A stretch of 64,000 nt of DNA, from the NCBI GenBank assembly GCA_005503085.1, contig SCOI01000011.1, positions 147,515 through 211,514 of the forward strand. Direction: 5' to 3'. This document shows, in pieces, positions 26,846-36,918 of this stretch. Position 1 is the first letter of the stretch; each line of letters opens with the position of its first letter. The position numbers and the translations under genes were made by a program. Under the pieces are notes generated by a model. The model had not been told where the DNA came from and did no database searches. It worked only from the letters and a program-made list of their open reading frames with translations. The stretch is from Burkholderiales bacterium C2 (GTDB taxonomy: Bacteria; Pseudomonadota; Gammaproteobacteria; Burkholderiales; Burkholderiaceae_C).

Positions 26846-28198
26846 TCAGACCGAGGCCGGCACCAGAGCCGTTTTGTGTTCGATCAGATGAACGAACTCG
26901 TTTTTGAAATTCTTGATCATCGCGCGCACCGGCATCGCGGCGGCATCGCCCAGCGCGCAGATGGTGCGGCCCTGGATGTTGTCGGCCACCGAGTTCAGCA
27001 AGTCGATGTCTTCCGCCTTGCCCTGGCCGTTGGCGATGCGCTCGACCACGCGGTGCATCCAGCCCGTGCCTTCGCGGCAGGGCGTGCACTGGCCGCAGCT
27101 CTCATGCGCATAGAAATAGGACAGGCGCAGCAGGCTCTTGACCATGCAGCGCGAATCGTCCATCACGATGACCGCGCCCGAGCCCAGCATCGAGCCGGCC
27201 TTGGCGATGGAGTCATAGTCCATCGTGCAGTTCATCATCACCTCGGCGGTCAGCACCGGCGACGAGGAGCCGCCAGGAATCACCGCCTTCAGCTGGCGGC
27301 CCTTGCGCACGCCACCGGCCAGTTCCAGCAACTTGGCGAACGGCGTACCGAGCGGAATCTCGTAGTTGCCGGGGCGCTCGACATCGCCCGAAACCGAGAA
27401 GATCTTGGTGCCGCCGTTGTTCGGCTTGCCGATCTCCAGATAGGGCTGGCCGCCGTTGCGGATGATCCAGGGCACCGCGGCGAAGGTCTCGGTGTTGTTG
27501 ATCGTCGTGGGCTTGCCGTACAGGCCGAAGCTGGCCGGGAACGGCGGCTTGAAGCGCGGCTGGCCCTTCTTGCCTTCGAGCGACTCCAGCAGCGCCGTTT
27601 CCTCGCCGCAGATGTAGGCACCGAAGCCATGGAAGGCGTGCAGCTGGAAGCTGAAATCCGACCCCAGGATGTGCTCACCGAGGAAGCCGGCGGCGCGGGC
27701 TTCTTCCAGGGCCGCTTCGAAGCGCTCGTAGACCTCGAAGATCTCGCCGTGGATGTAGTTGTAGCCCACCTTGATGCCCATCGCGAAGGCGGCAATGGCC
27801 ATGCCCTCGATGACGATGTGCGGGTTGTACATCAGGATGTCGCGGTCCTTGCAGGTGCCCGGTTCGCCCTCGTCCGAGTTGCAAACCAGATACTTGGCAC
27901 CGGGGAACTGGCGCGGCATGAAGCTCCACTTCAGGCCGGTCGGGAAGCCCGCGCCGCCGCGGCCGCGCAGGCCCGAGGCCTTGACCTCGGCGATCACCTG
28001 ATCGGACGTCATCGGCGCGCCGTCGGCCGTGCCCTCGCCCTTCAGGATCTTGCGCAGCGCCTGGTAGCCGCCGCGCGCGACATAGTCCTTCAGACCCCAG
28101 TTGCTGCCGTCCAGATCGGCATAGATCTGGGCGCCGATATGGCGGTCGTGGAAACAGGTCTCGTTGCCCTTGGCTTGAAACTTGGAGAGATCCAGCAT
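26846..28198 (-). CDS. nuoF: NADH-quinone oxidoreductase subunit F
   Basis: The NADH- and FMN-binding subunit of complex I, 450 residues. It has the FMN/NADH site [16 protein letters not shown], the second glycine-rich stretch around [21 protein letters not shown], and the N3 [4Fe-4S] cysteines in [12 protein letters not shown] with a fourth Cys in RTICALGD. The start ATG 28198 is chosen because family members begin at this point; the frame extension to 28279 lies inside nuoE. It starts eight bases after the nuoE stop. Confidence 0.97.
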   Translation of the reverse strand: MLDLSKFQAKGNETCFHDRHIGAQIYADLDGSNWGLKDYVARGGYQALRKILKGEGTADGAPMTSDQVIAEVKASGLRGRGGAGFPTGLKWSFMPRQFPGAKYLVCNSDEGEPGTCKDRDILMYNPHIVIEGMAIAAFAMGIKVGYNYIHGEIFEVYERFEAALEEARAAGFLGEHILGSDFSFQLHAFHGFGAYICGEETALLESLEGKKGQPRFKPPFPASFGLYGKPTTINNTETFAAVPWIIRNGGQPYLEIGKPNNGGTKIFSVSGDVERPGNYEIPLGTPFAKLLELAGGVRKGRQLKAVIPGGSSSPVLTAEVMMNCTMDYDSIAKAGSMLGSGAVIVMDDSRCMVKSLLRLSYFYAHESCGQCTPCREGTGWMHRVVERIANGQGKAEDIDLLNSVADNIQGRTICALGDAAAMPVRAMIKNFKNEFVHLIEHKTALVPASV

Positions 28199-28206
28199 GC
28201 TTTCCC

Positions 28207-28713
28207 TCAGTTCTTCGCAGCGTTGGCCTTCAGCACGTCGACGAGTTCGTCGAGGCGCTGGTGGCTCATGAAGCTGCACATCTGGCGGTCATTGACCAGC
28301 ATCACCGGTGCGTCGGCACAGGCGCCCAGGCATTCGCTCTTCTGCACGGTGAACAGGCCATCGGCCGTTGTGCCGCCCTCATCCACGCCGAGCTTCTTGC
28401 ACAGATGCTCGAGCGCCTGCTGGCCGTCGCGCAGCTGGCAGGGCAGATTGGTGCAGACGTTCAGCTTGAACTGGCCCAGCGGACGCTGGTTGTACATGTT
28501 GTAGAAGGTCGTGACCTCGTACACGGCGATGGCCGGCATGCCCAGGTAAGCGGCAATGGCGTCCTCGCTGGCGCGCGACACATGGCCCTGCTCCTGCTGG
28601 ACGATGGCCAGGCAGGCCATCACGGCCGACTGCTTCTGATCGCTCGGGTACTTCGCCACCTCGCGCGCGAAACGCGCGGCCGTGGCCTCGCTCAGGATGT
28701 ATTCAGTGCTCAT
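28207..28713 (-). CDS. nuoE: NADH-quinone oxidoreductase subunit E
   Basis: A 168-residue thioredoxin-fold subunit with the N1a [2Fe-2S] cluster. The ligand pattern is C-x4-C (VCTNLPCQL) and C-x3-C ([10 protein letters not shown]). ATG 28713 is taken as the start. A GTG at 28725 overlapping the nuoD stop (GTGA) is an alternative that would add four residues. It passes electrons together with NuoF in the NADH-oxidising module. Confidence 0.96.
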   Translation of the reverse strand: MSTEYILSEATAARFAREVAKYPSDQKQSAVMACLAIVQQEQGHVSRASEDAIAAYLGMPAIAVYEVTTFYNMYNQRPLGQFKLNVCTNLPCQLRDGQQALEHLCKKLGVDEGGTTADGLFTVQKSECLGACADAPVMLVNDRQMCSFMSHQRLDELVDVLKANAAKN

Positions 28714-28721
28714 CGCTTCAC

Positions 28722-29975
28722 TCACCGATCAATCTCGCCGAACACGATGTCCATCGTGCCGATGATGGCCACGGCATCGGCCAGCATATGGCCGCGCGCC
28801 ATCTCGTCCAGCGCCGCCAGATGCGAGAAGCCCGGTGCACGGATCTTCAGGCGGTAAGGCTTGTTGGCGCCATCGCTGACGATGTAGATGCCGAACTCGC
28901 CCTTCGGGTGCTCGACCGCCGCATAGGCCTCGCCCTCGGGCACCTTGAAGCCCTCCGTAAAGAGCTTGAAGTGGTGGATCAGCTCCTCCATATTCGACTT
29001 CATGCCGACACGGGCCGGCGGCGCCACCTTGTGGTTGTCGGTGATGACCGGGCCGGGGTTCTTGCGCAGCCAGTCCACGCATTGCTGGATGATGCGGTTG
29101 GACTGGCGCATCTCCTCGACACGCACCACATAGCGGTCGTAGGTGTCGCCGTTGGTGCCGACCGGCACATCGAAATCGATGTGGGCATAGGCATCGTAGG
29201 GCTGGGTCTTGCGCAGGTCCCAGGGGATGCCGCAGCCGCGCAGCATCGGGCCGGTCAGGCCCAGGTTCAGCGCGCGCTCGGGCGTCAGTACACCGATGCC
29301 GACGGTGCGCTGCTTCCAGATGCGGTTGTCGGTCAGCAGGGTTTCGTAGTCGTCGACGTTCTTCGGGAAACGCTTACAGAAGTCCTCGATGAAGTCCAGC
29401 AAGGAGCCCGAGCGATTCTCATTGAGCATCGCAATCGTCTTGGCGTTCTTGATCTTGCTGACCTGGTACTGCGGCATCACGTCCGGCAGATCGCGGTAAA
29501 CGCCGCCCGGACGGAAGTAGGCCGCATGCATGCGCGCGCCCGACACCGCCTCGTACATATCGAACAGGTCTTCGCGCTCGCGGAAGGCGTAGATCAGCAC
29601 ATTCATCGCGCCGCAGTCCAGCCCGTGGGCGCCCAGCCACATCAGGTGGTTCAGCAGCCGGGTGATCTCGGCAAACATCACGCGGATGTACTGCGCACGG
29701 ATCGGCACCTCGATGCCCAGCATCTTCTCGATCGCCAGGCAGTAGGCCTGCTCATTGGCCATCATCGACACATAGTCGAGACGGTCCATATAGGGCAGCG
29801 ACTGGATGTAGGTCTTGCTCTCGGCCAGCTTCTCGGTGGCGCGGTGCAGCAGGCCGATATGCGGATCGGCGCGCTGGATCACTTCGCCGTCGAGCTCCAG
29901 CACCAGGCGCAGCACGCCGTGGGCAGCCGGATGCTGAGGACCGAAATTGAGGGTGTAGTTCTTGATCTCGGCCAT
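28722..29975 (-). CDS. nuoD: NADH-quinone oxidoreductase subunit D
   Basis: A 417-residue subunit related to the large subunit of [NiFe] hydrogenases that forms the quinone-reduction pocket with NuoB. Motifs: [22 protein letters not shown] with the quinone-site histidine, the [15 protein letters not shown] segment, [17 protein letters not shown], and the terminal [10 protein letters not shown]. It starts at ATG 29975, three bases from the nuoC stop. It is a separate gene, not fused to nuoC as in enterics. Confidence 0.97.
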   Translation of the reverse strand: MAEIKNYTLNFGPQHPAAHGVLRLVLELDGEVIQRADPHIGLLHRATEKLAESKTYIQSLPYMDRLDYVSMMANEQAYCLAIEKMLGIEVPIRAQYIRVMFAEITRLLNHLMWLGAHGLDCGAMNVLIYAFREREDLFDMYEAVSGARMHAAYFRPGGVYRDLPDVMPQYQVSKIKNAKTIAMLNENRSGSLLDFIEDFCKRFPKNVDDYETLLTDNRIWKQRTVGIGVLTPERALNLGLTGPMLRGCGIPWDLRKTQPYDAYAHIDFDVPVGTNGDTYDRYVVRVEEMRQSNRIIQQCVDWLRKNPGPVITDNHKVAPPARVGMKSNMEELIHHFKLFTEGFKVPEGEAYAAVEHPKGEFGIYIVSDGANKPYRLKIRAPGFSHLAALDEMARGHMLADAVAIIGTMDIVFGEIDR

Positions 29976-29978
29976 GGT

Positions 29979-30572
29979 TCAGAGTCCGCCGTAGTTTTCT
30001 TCGCGGATGATGCGCGGCGTGATCTCACGCGGCTCTATCGTCACCGGCTGGTAGATCACGCGCTTTTGCTCGGCGTCGTAGCGCATCTCGACATGGCCCG
30101 AGGTCGGGAAGTCCTTGCGCATCGGGTGGCCGATGAAACCGTAATCGGTCAGGATGCGGCGCAGGTCTTCATGACCCTCGAAGATGATGCCGTAGAGATC
30201 GAACGCTTCGCGCTCAAACCAGTTGGCCGCGTTCCAGATGGGCGTCAGCGCCGCCACGAGGGGCAGGTCGTCATCCGGGCAGAACACCTTCAGCCGCACA
30301 CGCCAGTTCTTGCTGACCGACAGCAGATGGGTCGCGACGGCAAAGCGCGGGCCTTCGTAGCCACCGTTGCCATAGTCGCTGTAGTCCAGGCCGCAAAGAT
30401 CGATCAGTTGCTCGAACTTCAGCTCTGCGTGATCGCGCAAGGTGGTCGCCACCGCCAGATAGTCGGCCGCCGCCACCTGGATGGTGATCTCGCCGAACTC
30501 GCGCTTGAGGCTCTGGATCTGGCCGCCCAGCGCTGCTTCCAGCGCGGCTTGCAGGGTGTCAAGTTTGCTCAT
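29979..30572 (-). CDS. nuoC: NADH-quinone oxidoreductase subunit C
   Basis: A 197-residue peripheral-arm subunit without cofactors. The family signature [36 protein letters not shown] is present near residues 120-155. It ends with the [14 protein letters not shown] segment. It starts at ATG 30572, 13 bases after the nuoB stop. Length matches bacterial NuoC proteins that are not fused to NuoD. Confidence 0.96.
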   Translation of the reverse strand: MSKLDTLQAALEAALGGQIQSLKREFGEITIQVAAADYLAVATTLRDHAELKFEQLIDLCGLDYSDYGNGGYEGPRFAVATHLLSVSKNWRVRLKVFCPDDDLPLVAALTPIWNAANWFEREAFDLYGIIFEGHEDLRRILTDYGFIGHPMRKDFPTSGHVEMRYDAEQKRVIYQPVTIEPREITPRIIREENYGGL

Positions 30573-30585
30573 GAATGCCTAACCT

Positions 30586-31062
30586 TCAGCGCGCGATGGT
30601 GTTTTCGCGGCGGATCTTGGCCTGCAACTGCAAGATGCCGTACAGCAGCGCCTCGGCCGTCGGCGGACAGCCCGGCACATAGACATCGACCGGCACGATG
30701 CGGTCGCAGCCGCGCACCACCGAGTAGCTGTAGTGGTAGTAGCCGCCGCCATTGGCGCAGGAGCCCATCGACAGCACCCAGCGCGGCTCGGCCATCTGGT
30801 CATAGACCTTGCGCAGCGCCGGCGCCATCTTGTTGCACAGGGTGCCGGCCACGATCATCAGATCGGACTGCCGCGGGCTGGGCCGGAACAGCATGCCGAA
30901 GCGGTCGATGTCATAACGGGCCGCGCCCGCATGCATCATCTCGACCGCACAGCAGGCCAGACCAAAGGTCATCGGCCACAACGACCCGGTCTTGGACCAG
31001 TTGATCAACTTGTCGACCGAGGTGGTGACAAAGCCCTCTTTCAAAACGCCTTCGATGCCCAT
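30586..31062 (-). CDS. nuoB: NADH-quinone oxidoreductase subunit B
   Basis: A 158-residue subunit holding the terminal N2 [4Fe-4S] cluster that reduces quinone. The ligands are the tandem Cys37-Cys38 ([11 protein letters not shown]), Cys102 ([12 protein letters not shown]) and Cys132 (VPGCPP), exactly the family pattern. It starts at ATG 31062, 27 bases after the nuoA stop. Confidence 0.97.
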   Translation of the reverse strand: MGIEGVLKEGFVTTSVDKLINWSKTGSLWPMTFGLACCAVEMMHAGAARYDIDRFGMLFRPSPRQSDLMIVAGTLCNKMAPALRKVYDQMAEPRWVLSMGSCANGGGYYHYSYSVVRGCDRIVPVDVYVPGCPPTAEALLYGILQLQAKIRRENTIAR

Positions 31063-31089
31063 GGGGTGTGCCTTCGGGTCAAGCCTTGT

Positions 31090-31449
31090 TTATTCCCAGT
31101 CCAGGGCGCCTTTTTTCCACTCGTAGGCAAAACCCACGACCAGAATGCCGAGGAAAATCATCATGGCCCAGAAACCCGCCGCACCAATCTCGCGCAAGGA
31201 CACAGCCCAGGGAAACAGGAAGGCGATTTCCAGGTCAAACAAAATGAACAGAATGGCCACGAGGTAATAGCGCACATCGAATTTCATGCGCGCGTCTTCA
31301 AAAGCCTCGAAGCCGCATTCGTAAGGGGAGTTCTTGGCCTGATCCGGCCGGTTCGGTCCGAGCAGAAAGCCCAGCACCTGGGGCGCCACGCCGACGCCTG
31401 CGCCGACCAGGATGAAGAGGATGACGGGTAGGTACTGATCCAAGTTCAT
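31090..31449 (-). CDS. nuoA: NADH-quinone oxidoreductase subunit A
   Basis: First gene of the complex I operon, encoding a 119-residue membrane subunit with three helices and the quinone-chamber loop ([42 protein letters not shown]). ATG 31449 is chosen because the family begins at this point ([10 protein letters not shown]). The frame continues upstream to 31539 through a terminator hairpin, which is not coding. The ribosome site is weak (AGAGCG), and no clear promoter is visible in the 55 bases between the start and the terminator T-run. Confidence 0.96.
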   Translation of the reverse strand: MNLDQYLPVILFILVGAGVGVAPQVLGFLLGPNRPDQAKNSPYECGFEAFEDARMKFDVRYYLVAILFILFDLEIAFLFPWAVSLREIGAAGFWAMMIFLGILVVGFAYEWKKGALDWE

Positions 31450-31504
31450 GGTTGACGCTCTAGTGATCCACCGCAGCACCTCCAGGCACCGCAGCCGAAT
31501 TTCG

Positions 31505-31559
31505 AAAAAAAGCAACGGGCGCGCCGCTAGCGAAATCATTCGCTTACGGACCGCGCCCG
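31505..31559 (-). terminator. Rho-independent terminator between tRNA-Leu and nuoA
   Basis: On the minus strand an 8-bp GC stem (31552-31559 with 31516-31523), continued by an inner AGCGAA/TTCGCT stem, is followed after four bases by seven Ts (31511-31505). It lies downstream of tRNA-Leu and 55 bases upstream of nuoA, so it should end or thin out the secG-tRNA transcript before the nuo genes. Confidence 0.8.
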
Positions 31560-31661
31560 CCTTGTCCCCTACAGCAAGCCTCCTCGGAGATACCCACTGC
31601 GACAGGGCGCTTCGATCAGCAGATTCAGGGCTCCAGCCCGAAGAATGCTAACCGATTGATC

Positions 31662-31746
31662 TGGTGCCGTCGGCGAGACTCGAACTCGCACAGCTTTCGC
31701 CACTACCCCCTCAAGATAGCGTGTCTACCAATTTCACCACGACGGC
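31662..31746 (-). tRNA. tRNA-Leu (anticodon GAG)
   Basis: An 85-base leucine tRNA with the CCA end encoded (TGG on the plus strand at 31662-31664). The acceptor stem pairs GCCGTCG (31746-31740) with CGACGGC (31672-31666). The D-loop sequence GAAATTGGTAGACACGC, the anticodon loop TTGAGGG with GAG, a class II variable arm (TGGCGAAAGCTGT region) and the T-arm GAGTTCGAGTCTC are all visible. It reads leucine codons CUC and CUU. It sits between secG and nuoA, a position common in Burkholderiales. Confidence 0.95.
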
Positions 31747-31805
31747 TGTCAATTACTTTCGCTACTGTCCGGTGGCTTGAGGTTTGCTCCCAGACAGCCT
31801 CGAAT

Positions 31806-31833
31806 TCTATACCGAAAATCCCTAGCTTCTGAA
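31806..31833 (-). promoter_or_regulatory. Likely sigma-70 promoter of tRNA-Leu
   Basis: On the minus strand TTCAGA (31833-31828) and TATAGA (31811-31806) are spaced 16 bases apart, in the 155-base gap between the secG stop and the tRNA. The expected start is about 50 bases before the mature 5' end, allowing a leader for RNase P. The match is moderate, and secG read-through could also supply the tRNA. Confidence 0.45.
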
Positions 31834-31901
31834 GAGCTGATGAAGGATTTTGCCAAGCTCATGCAGGTCTTGTGCGCCCTGCATGACGAGGCTCAAGGCG
31901 C

Positions 31902-32273
31902 TCAGTTCGAGGCAGCGGAGGCGGCCGGCAGCGCCGCAGGCACGGCGCCCGGAATCGCCGCAGCACCCGAAGCCGCCGCGCTCGCCGGCGCCGCGCGGTC
32001 CAGCACGCTCTCACCACCGGCGGCCGCGCCGACGCGCTGGTTGCCCATATAGGCCAGCGCCAGCGTGCAGGCAAAAAACACCGTGGCGCAGATCGCCGTG
32101 CTGCGCGACAAGAAGTTGGCGCTGCCGGTGGCCCCGAACAGGCTGCCCGAGGCACCACTGCCGAAAGAGGCGCCCATGTCGGCGCCCTTGCCATGCTGCA
32201 CCAGCACCAGGCCGATCATCGTCAACGCACTCAGCAGCTGAACGATCAGCACCAGATTCATGAAAACTTGCAT
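31902..32273 (-). CDS. secG: Preprotein translocase subunit SecG
   Basis: Small subunit of the SecYEG protein-export channel, 123 residues. Two membrane helices (about residues 5-24 and 56-75) flank the conserved loop GLVLVQHGKGADMGASFGSGASGSLFGATGSANFLSR. The last 45 residues are an Ala/Pro/Ser-rich tail that is variable in the family. It starts at ATG 32273, 62 bases after the tpiA stop, with the tRNA-Leu gene following. The tpiA-secG pair is conserved in Burkholderiales. Confidence 0.95.
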   Translation of the reverse strand: MQVFMNLVLIVQLLSALTMIGLVLVQHGKGADMGASFGSGASGSLFGATGSANFLSRSTAICATVFFACTLALAYMGNQRVGAAAGGESVLDRAAPASAAASGAAAIPGAVPAALPAASAASN

Positions 32274-32335
32274 CTCAATTCACTCCAAAGATTCTTCTTG
32301 ATGCCGCGCACCGGCGCGGCATGTCTGTTTATTCG

Positions 32336-33076
32336 TCAATGCGCCGCGCGGCAGATGGCGGCAAAGTCCGCCGCCTTCAAGGCCGCGCCGCCGATCAGGC
32401 CGCCGTCGATATCGGGCTGGGCAAACAGCTGCGCGGCATTGTCGGCCTTGACGCTGCCACCATAGAGAATGCGCATCGAATCGGACTTCTGCGTGGCTGC
32501 ATGCAGCTGCGTGCGCAGCACCGCATGCACCGCCTGCGCCTGTTCGGGCGAGGCGGTCAGCCCGGTACCGATGGCCCAGACCGGCTCATAGGCCAGCACG
32601 ATCTCGCCGATGCAATGCGTCAGCGTGTGGATCACCGCCGCCAGCTGGCGCTTGACGACCAGCTCGGTCTGCCCCGCCTCGCGTTCGGCCAGCGTTTCGC
32701 CAACGCAGACGATGGGCGTCACGCCATGCGCCAACGCCGCCTTGGCCTTGTCGGCCACCAGTTGATCGCTCTCCTGGTGGTAGGCACGGCGCTCGGAATG
32801 ACCGACGATCACATAGCGGCAGCCGATATCGGCCAGCATCGCCGACGAGACTTCGCCGGTGTAAGCGCCCTGCTCGTGTGCCGAACAATCCTGGGCACCG
32901 AAAGCGATGGCCGCGCCGGTCAGCGCCAGCGCGGTTTCGCTGATGTAGGGAAACGGCACGCAGACCGCCACATCGGCACTCCACGGCCCCGCTTCTTTCA
33001 GACCGGCCAGCAAAAGCGCATTGGCAGCGCGGCTGCCATGCATCTTCCAGTTGCCCACGACCAGTTTCTTGCGCAT
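32336..33076 (-). CDS. tpiA: Triosephosphate isomerase
   Basis: Interconverts dihydroxyacetone phosphate and glyceraldehyde 3-phosphate. It is a 246-residue TIM barrel with the substrate lysine in VGNWKMHG, catalytic His in [13 protein letters not shown], catalytic Glu in [12 protein letters not shown] followed by the mobile loop, and the phosphate-binding YGGSVKADN and [10 protein letters not shown]. It starts at ATG 33076, 15 bases after the oxidoreductase stop. Confidence 0.97.
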   Translation of the reverse strand: MRKKLVVGNWKMHGSRAANALLLAGLKEAGPWSADVAVCVPFPYISETALALTGAAIAFGAQDCSAHEQGAYTGEVSSAMLADIGCRYVIVGHSERRAYHQESDQLVADKAKAALAHGVTPIVCVGETLAEREAGQTELVVKRQLAAVIHTLTHCIGEIVLAYEPVWAIGTGLTASPEQAQAVHAVLRTQLHAATQKSDSMRILYGGSVKADNAAQLFAQPDIDGGLIGGAALKAADFAAICRAAH

Positions 33077-33091
33077 CGAATTACTCCAGAC

Positions 33092-34078
33092 TTACCAGCT
33101 CAGCACGATCTTGCCGACATGCTCGCCCGACTCCATCAAGCCGTGGGCGGCCGCGGCCTGATCGGCAGCAAAAGTGCGATAGATGACGGGAACAACTGCT
33201 CGCGACACCAGCAGCGGCCAGACGCGCTCACGCAGCGCGCTGGCGATGCCGGCCTTGAACGCCAGCGAGCGCTGCCGCAGGGTCGAGCCGCTGATCGTCA
33301 GCCGACGACGCAGCACGGCACCAGCATCGAACTTGGCGTCCACACCGCCCTGCACCGCGATGATGACCATGCGGCCATCGTCGGCCAGGCACTGCACGCC
33401 ACGCTCTACATAGGCCCCAGCCACCATATCCAGGATCACATCGACACCACGCCCTTCGGTCGCCGCCTTGACCTCGGCGACGAAGTCCTGGGTCTTGTAG
33501 TTGATCGCGACATCGGCCCCCAGCTTCAGGCAGGCTTCGGCCTTGTCGGTAGTGCCGACCGTGACCAGCACCCGCGAGCCCAGCGCCTTGGCGATCTGGA
33601 TCGCCGTGACGCCGATGCCGCTGCTGCCGCCATGCACCAGCAGGCTTTCGCCCGGCTGCAGGCGCGCCCGCTCGAACACATTCGACCAGACGGTGAAGAA
33701 GGTCTCCGGCAGGCTGGCGGCCTCGGCCATGCTCCAGCCCGCCGGCACCGGCAGACATTGCGCGATCGGCGCCACGCACAGCTGCGCATAGCCACCGCCA
33801 GCCACCAAGGCGCAGACGGCATCGCCCAGCTTGAGGCCGGCGGCAGCCAGCTCGGCCGCATCGCCAGCCACAATCCGGCCGGCCACCTCCAGGCCCGGCA
33901 GATCGCTGGCACCCGCCGGCGGCGGATACGCCCCCTTGCGCTGCAGCACATCGGGGCGGTTGATGCCATAGGCCTCGACCGCGATCAAGAGCTCCCCAAG
34001 CCCGGCAACGGGATCGGGCCGCTCGATGAGCTGCAACACTTCGGGGCCGCCGGGGCGGCTGATGGCAATGGCCTTCAT
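33092..34078 (-). CDS. NAD(P)H-quinone oxidoreductase, MDR family
   Basis: A 328-residue zinc-free medium-chain dehydrogenase/reductase of the quinone reductase (QOR/PIG3-like) group. The N-terminal GroES-like domain (AYGINRPDVLQRKGAYPPPAGASDLPGLEVAG) is followed by a Rossmann fold with GGSSGIGVTAIQIAKALG as its NADPH-binding loop; no zinc-ligand cysteines are seen. ATG 34078 is chosen because the family begins MKAIAI-RPGGPEVL; the longer frame overlaps pnp. It lies ten bases after the pnp stop, so it is in the rpsO-pnp-tpiA-secG run. The physiological substrate is unknown. Confidence 0.9.
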   Translation of the reverse strand: MKAIAISRPGGPEVLQLIERPDPVAGLGELLIAVEAYGINRPDVLQRKGAYPPPAGASDLPGLEVAGRIVAGDAAELAAAGLKLGDAVCALVAGGGYAQLCVAPIAQCLPVPAGWSMAEAASLPETFFTVWSNVFERARLQPGESLLVHGGSSGIGVTAIQIAKALGSRVLVTVGTTDKAEACLKLGADVAINYKTQDFVAEVKAATEGRGVDVILDMVAGAYVERGVQCLADDGRMVIIAVQGGVDAKFDAGAVLRRRLTISGSTLRQRSLAFKAGIASALRERVWPLLVSRAVVPVIYRTFAADQAAAAHGLMESGEHVGKIVLSW

Positions 34079-34088
34079 GCGTCCTTGC

Positions 34089-36230
34089 TTACTCTTGCGG
34101 CGCAGCGTCTTCCTGAGGAGCCGCCACCGGCGCCGCATCGCGGTCCAGCAGCGCCTTCATCGACAGCTTGATGCGACCCTTCTCATCGGTCTCCAGCACC
34201 TTGACCTTGACGATCTGGCCTTCCTTCAGGAAGTCGGTGACTTTCTCGACACGCTGATGGGCGATCTGGCTGATGTGCAGCAGGCCGTCCTTGCCGGGCA
34301 GCAGGTTCACCAGGGCACCGAAGTCCAGGATCTTGGTGATCGGGCCTTCGTAGATCTTGCCGATCTCGACTTCGGCGGTGATCTCCTGGATGCGACGCTT
34401 GGCGTGCTCGGCCTTGTCGGCATCGGTCGATGCGATCGTGATCGTGCCGTCTTCACCGATATCGATGGTCGTGCCGGTTTCCTCGGTCAGCGCGCGGATG
34501 GTGGCGCCGCCCTTGCCGATCACGTCACGGATCTTTTCCGGATTGATCTTGATGGTGTACAGACGCGGCGCGAACTGCGACACCTCGGTATTGGCCACGC
34601 CCATCGCCTCGACCATCTTGCCCAGGATGTGCAGACGCGCTTCCTTGGCCTGAGCCAGTGCGACCTGCATGATTTCCTTGGTGATGCCCTGGATCTTGAT
34701 GTCCATCTGCAGCGCGGTGATGCCACCGGTGGTGCCGGCCACCTTGAAGTCCATATCGCCCAGATGATCTTCATCACCCAGGATGTCGGTCAGCACGGCG
34801 AAGCGGTTGCCATCCTTGATCAGGCCCATCGCGATGCCGGCCACATGGGCCTTCATCGGCACGCCAGCATCCATCAGCGCCAGGCAACCACCGCAGACCG
34901 ATGCCATCGACGAGGAGCCGTTGGACTCGGTGATCTCCGACACCAGACGCATCGTGTAGGGGAAGTCTTCCTTGCTCGGCAGCGCGGCAATCAGCGCGCG
35001 CTTGGCCAGGCGGCCGTGGCCGATTTCGCGGCGCTTGGGGGTGCCGAAACGGCCCGCCTCGCCGGTGGCGAAGGGAGGCATGTTGTAGTGCAGCATGAAG
35101 CGGTCCTCGAACTCGCCAGCCAGCGCGTCGATGCGCTGCGCGTCGCGGTCCGTGCCCAGCGTGGCGACCACCAGAGCCTGGGTCTCGCCGCGGGTGAACA
35201 GCGAGGAGCCGTGGGTACGCGGCAGCAGGCTGTTGCGGATTTCGATGGCGCGCACGGTGCGGGTGTCACGGCCGTCAATGCGCGGCTCGCCGGCCAGGAT
35301 CTGGCCACGCACGATCTTGGCTTCGATCTCGAACAGCAGGGCTTCGATCGCGACGCTGTCGAAGGCCACGCCTTCGGCCTTCAGGGCGGTCATCACATCG
35401 GCGTAGGCCGCGCGGCAGGCCTGGGTGCGGGCCTGCTTGTTGCGGATCTGGTAGGCGGCTTCGAGCTTGGCCTTGGCCAGGCCGTCGATCTTGGCGATCA
35501 GGGCCTCGTCCTTGGCCGGCGGCTGCCAGTCCCAGGCCGGCTTGCCGGCGTCACGCACCAGCTCATTGATCGCGGCGATCGCGACATTGCCCTGCTCGTG
35601 GCCGAACACCACGGCGCCCAGCATCACTTCTTCGCTCAGGCCGGCGGCTTCGGACTCGACCATCAGCACGGCGGACTGCGTGCCGGCGACCACCAAGTCC
35701 AGCTGGCTGTCCTTCAGCGCGGTCTGACCCGGGTTCAGCACGTACTCGCCATTGACATAGCCGACACGGGCCGCACCGATGGGGCCGTTGAACGGGATGC
35801 CGCTGACGGCCAGCGCGGCGCTGGTGGCGATCATCGCGGCGATGTCGGCCTGCACCTCGGGGTTCAGGCTGACGACGTGGACGATGACCTGGACTTCGTT
35901 GTAGAAGCCTTCGGGGAACAGCGGGCGGATCGGACGGTCGATCAGGCGGCAGGTCAGCGTCTCCAGCTCGCTGGGGCGACCTTCGCGCTTGAAGAAGCTG
36001 CCGGGGATCTTGCCGGCGGCATAGGACTTCTCGGTGTAGTCGACGGTCAGCGGGAAGAAGTCCTGGCCGGCCTTGGCCTCGGTCTTGGCCACCACGGTGG
36101 CCAGCACCACGGTGTCATCGATATTCACCAGCACGGCGCCGGTGGCCTGGCGAGCGATCTCGCCGGTTTCCATCGTGACGGTGTGGGCACCCCACTGGAA
36201 GGTCTTCGTGACTTTATTGAACATGCTCAT
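34089..36230 (-). CDS. pnp: Polyribonucleotide nucleotidyltransferase (PNPase)
   Basis: A 3'-5' phosphorolytic exoribonuclease, 713 residues from the chosen start. Two RNase PH-like cores flank an all-helical domain, followed by a KH domain ([21 protein letters not shown]) and an S1 domain ([18 protein letters not shown]). Three ATGs lie in a row (36236, 36230, 36224); 36230 is preferred because AGGAG sits six bases before it. It is downstream of rpsO, behind a strong terminator and a leader hairpin. Confidence 0.97.
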   Translation of the reverse strand: MSMFNKVTKTFQWGAHTVTMETGEIARQATGAVLVNIDDTVVLATVVAKTEAKAGQDFFPLTVDYTEKSYAAGKIPGSFFKREGRPSELETLTCRLIDRPIRPLFPEGFYNEVQVIVHVVSLNPEVQADIAAMIATSAALAVSGIPFNGPIGAARVGYVNGEYVLNPGQTALKDSQLDLVVAGTQSAVLMVESEAAGLSEEVMLGAVVFGHEQGNVAIAAINELVRDAGKPAWDWQPPAKDEALIAKIDGLAKAKLEAAYQIRNKQARTQACRAAYADVMTALKAEGVAFDSVAIEALLFEIEAKIVRGQILAGEPRIDGRDTRTVRAIEIRNSLLPRTHGSSLFTRGETQALVVATLGTDRDAQRIDALAGEFEDRFMLHYNMPPFATGEAGRFGTPKRREIGHGRLAKRALIAALPSKEDFPYTMRLVSEITESNGSSSMASVCGGCLALMDAGVPMKAHVAGIAMGLIKDGNRFAVLTDILGDEDHLGDMDFKVAGTTGGITALQMDIKIQGITKEIMQVALAQAKEARLHILGKMVEAMGVANTEVSQFAPRLYTIKINPEKIRDVIGKGGATIRALTEETGTTIDIGEDGTITIASTDADKAEHAKRRIQEITAEVEIGKIYEGPITKILDFGALVNLLPGKDGLLHISQIAHQRVEKVTDFLKEGQIVKVKVLETDEKGRIKLSMKALLDRDAAPVAAPQEDAAPQE

Positions 36231-36303
36231 GCTCATCTCCTCTTGATGTCATGCCGCTTGCGGTGCGGCTCAGAACCGGGAGTGAGACTGGGTTTGGCGG
36301 GAT

Positions 36304-36356
36304 GCCATTCCAGAGAATCTGCTTCACATCGAACGATGCAGAGGCCTTGGAATGAC
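36304..36356 (-). promoter_or_regulatory. Stem-loop in the pnp leader
   Basis: Bases 36304-36312 pair with 36348-36356 (nine pairs including one wobble) in the RNA upstream of pnp. In E. coli the pnp leader forms a hairpin cut by RNase III, which lets PNPase repress its own synthesis. Position and shape here fit the same arrangement, but the stem is shorter and the role is inferred. Confidence 0.4.
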
Positions 36357-36395
36357 ACAGCAGCGCCACGTCAGCTCAACTCCAACTGAAAGCGT

Positions 36396-36438
36396 AAAAG
36401 ACAAAGAGCCTGTGCTGGACGTTGACCCAGACAGGCTC
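36396..36438 (-). terminator. rpsO terminator
   Basis: On the minus strand GAGCCTGT (36438-36431) pairs with ACAGGCTC (36413-36406), extended by an inner CTGG/CCAG with one bulge. The stem is followed by TTTGTCTTTT. It lies 18 bases after the rpsO stop and before the pnp leader. It should end most rpsO transcripts, with the rest continuing into pnp. Confidence 0.8.
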
Positions 36439-36456
36439 CTTGATCTCACACGCGAA

Positions 36457-36717
36457 TTACTTGCGCAGGCCCAGCTTCTGGATCAGCGCGACGTAACGGG
36501 CGGCGTCCTTGCGCTTCAGATAGGCCAGCAGGCTCTTGCGCGTGTTGACCATCTTCAGCAGACCACGACGACCATGATGGTCCTTCATGTTTGCCTTGAA
36601 GTGAGGAGTCAACGAGTTGATGCGCGCGGTCAGCAGGGCCACCTGGACTTCCGGCGAGCCGGTGTCGTTGGCGCTGCGGGCGTTCGATTGAACGATTTCT
36701 GCTTTATTGATGGTCAT
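36457..36717 (-). CDS. rpsO: 30S ribosomal protein S15
   Basis: An 86-residue primary binder of 16S rRNA in the small-subunit platform. The conserved segments [25 protein letters not shown] and [23 protein letters not shown] are intact. ATG 36717 is chosen from the family start MT-NKAEI. It is followed by a terminator and pnp, the usual bacterial arrangement. Confidence 0.97.
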   Translation of the reverse strand: MTINKAEIVQSNARSANDTGSPEVQVALLTARINSLTPHFKANMKDHHGRRGLLKMVNTRKSLLAYLKRKDAARYVALIQKLGLRK

Positions 36718-36892
36718 ATGCGTTTCCAGCATTCGGATTCCGCTGGAACGACGCCAGGGCCAATGCCCTGCCACGCACACAGACGGTTTCCATGGTTTTA
36801 CTTGCGGTCACGGGTGAAACCGACCCGAGCCGTGCCTTGATTTCACTCATCCGGGCTCCCGTACGGGCTAGCTCGGCGAGCAAAACCTGCGG

Positions 36893-36898
36893 ATTATA
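36893..36898 (-). promoter_or_regulatory. Likely -10 element of the rpsO promoter
   Basis: A perfect TATAAT on the minus strand, 176 bases before the rpsO ATG and just after the stop of the upstream binding-protein gene. The -35 is poor (CTGAAG at 36922-36917, 18-base spacing). The 201-base gap at 36718-36918 holds no convincing gene, so a long rpsO leader is expected. Confidence 0.5.
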
Positions 36899-36918
36899 GA
36901 CCAAGTCGGCGGCGCGCT

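Noticed and set aside
24638..28504. 1,288-codon open frame antisense to nuoG and nuoF
   Set aside because: High GC leaves few stops on the opposite strand; the nuo genes have full motif support and the antisense product resembles no family.
31777..32052. 91-codon plus-strand frame overlapping secG
   Set aside because: Mostly antisense of the alanine-rich secG tail, with no independent support.
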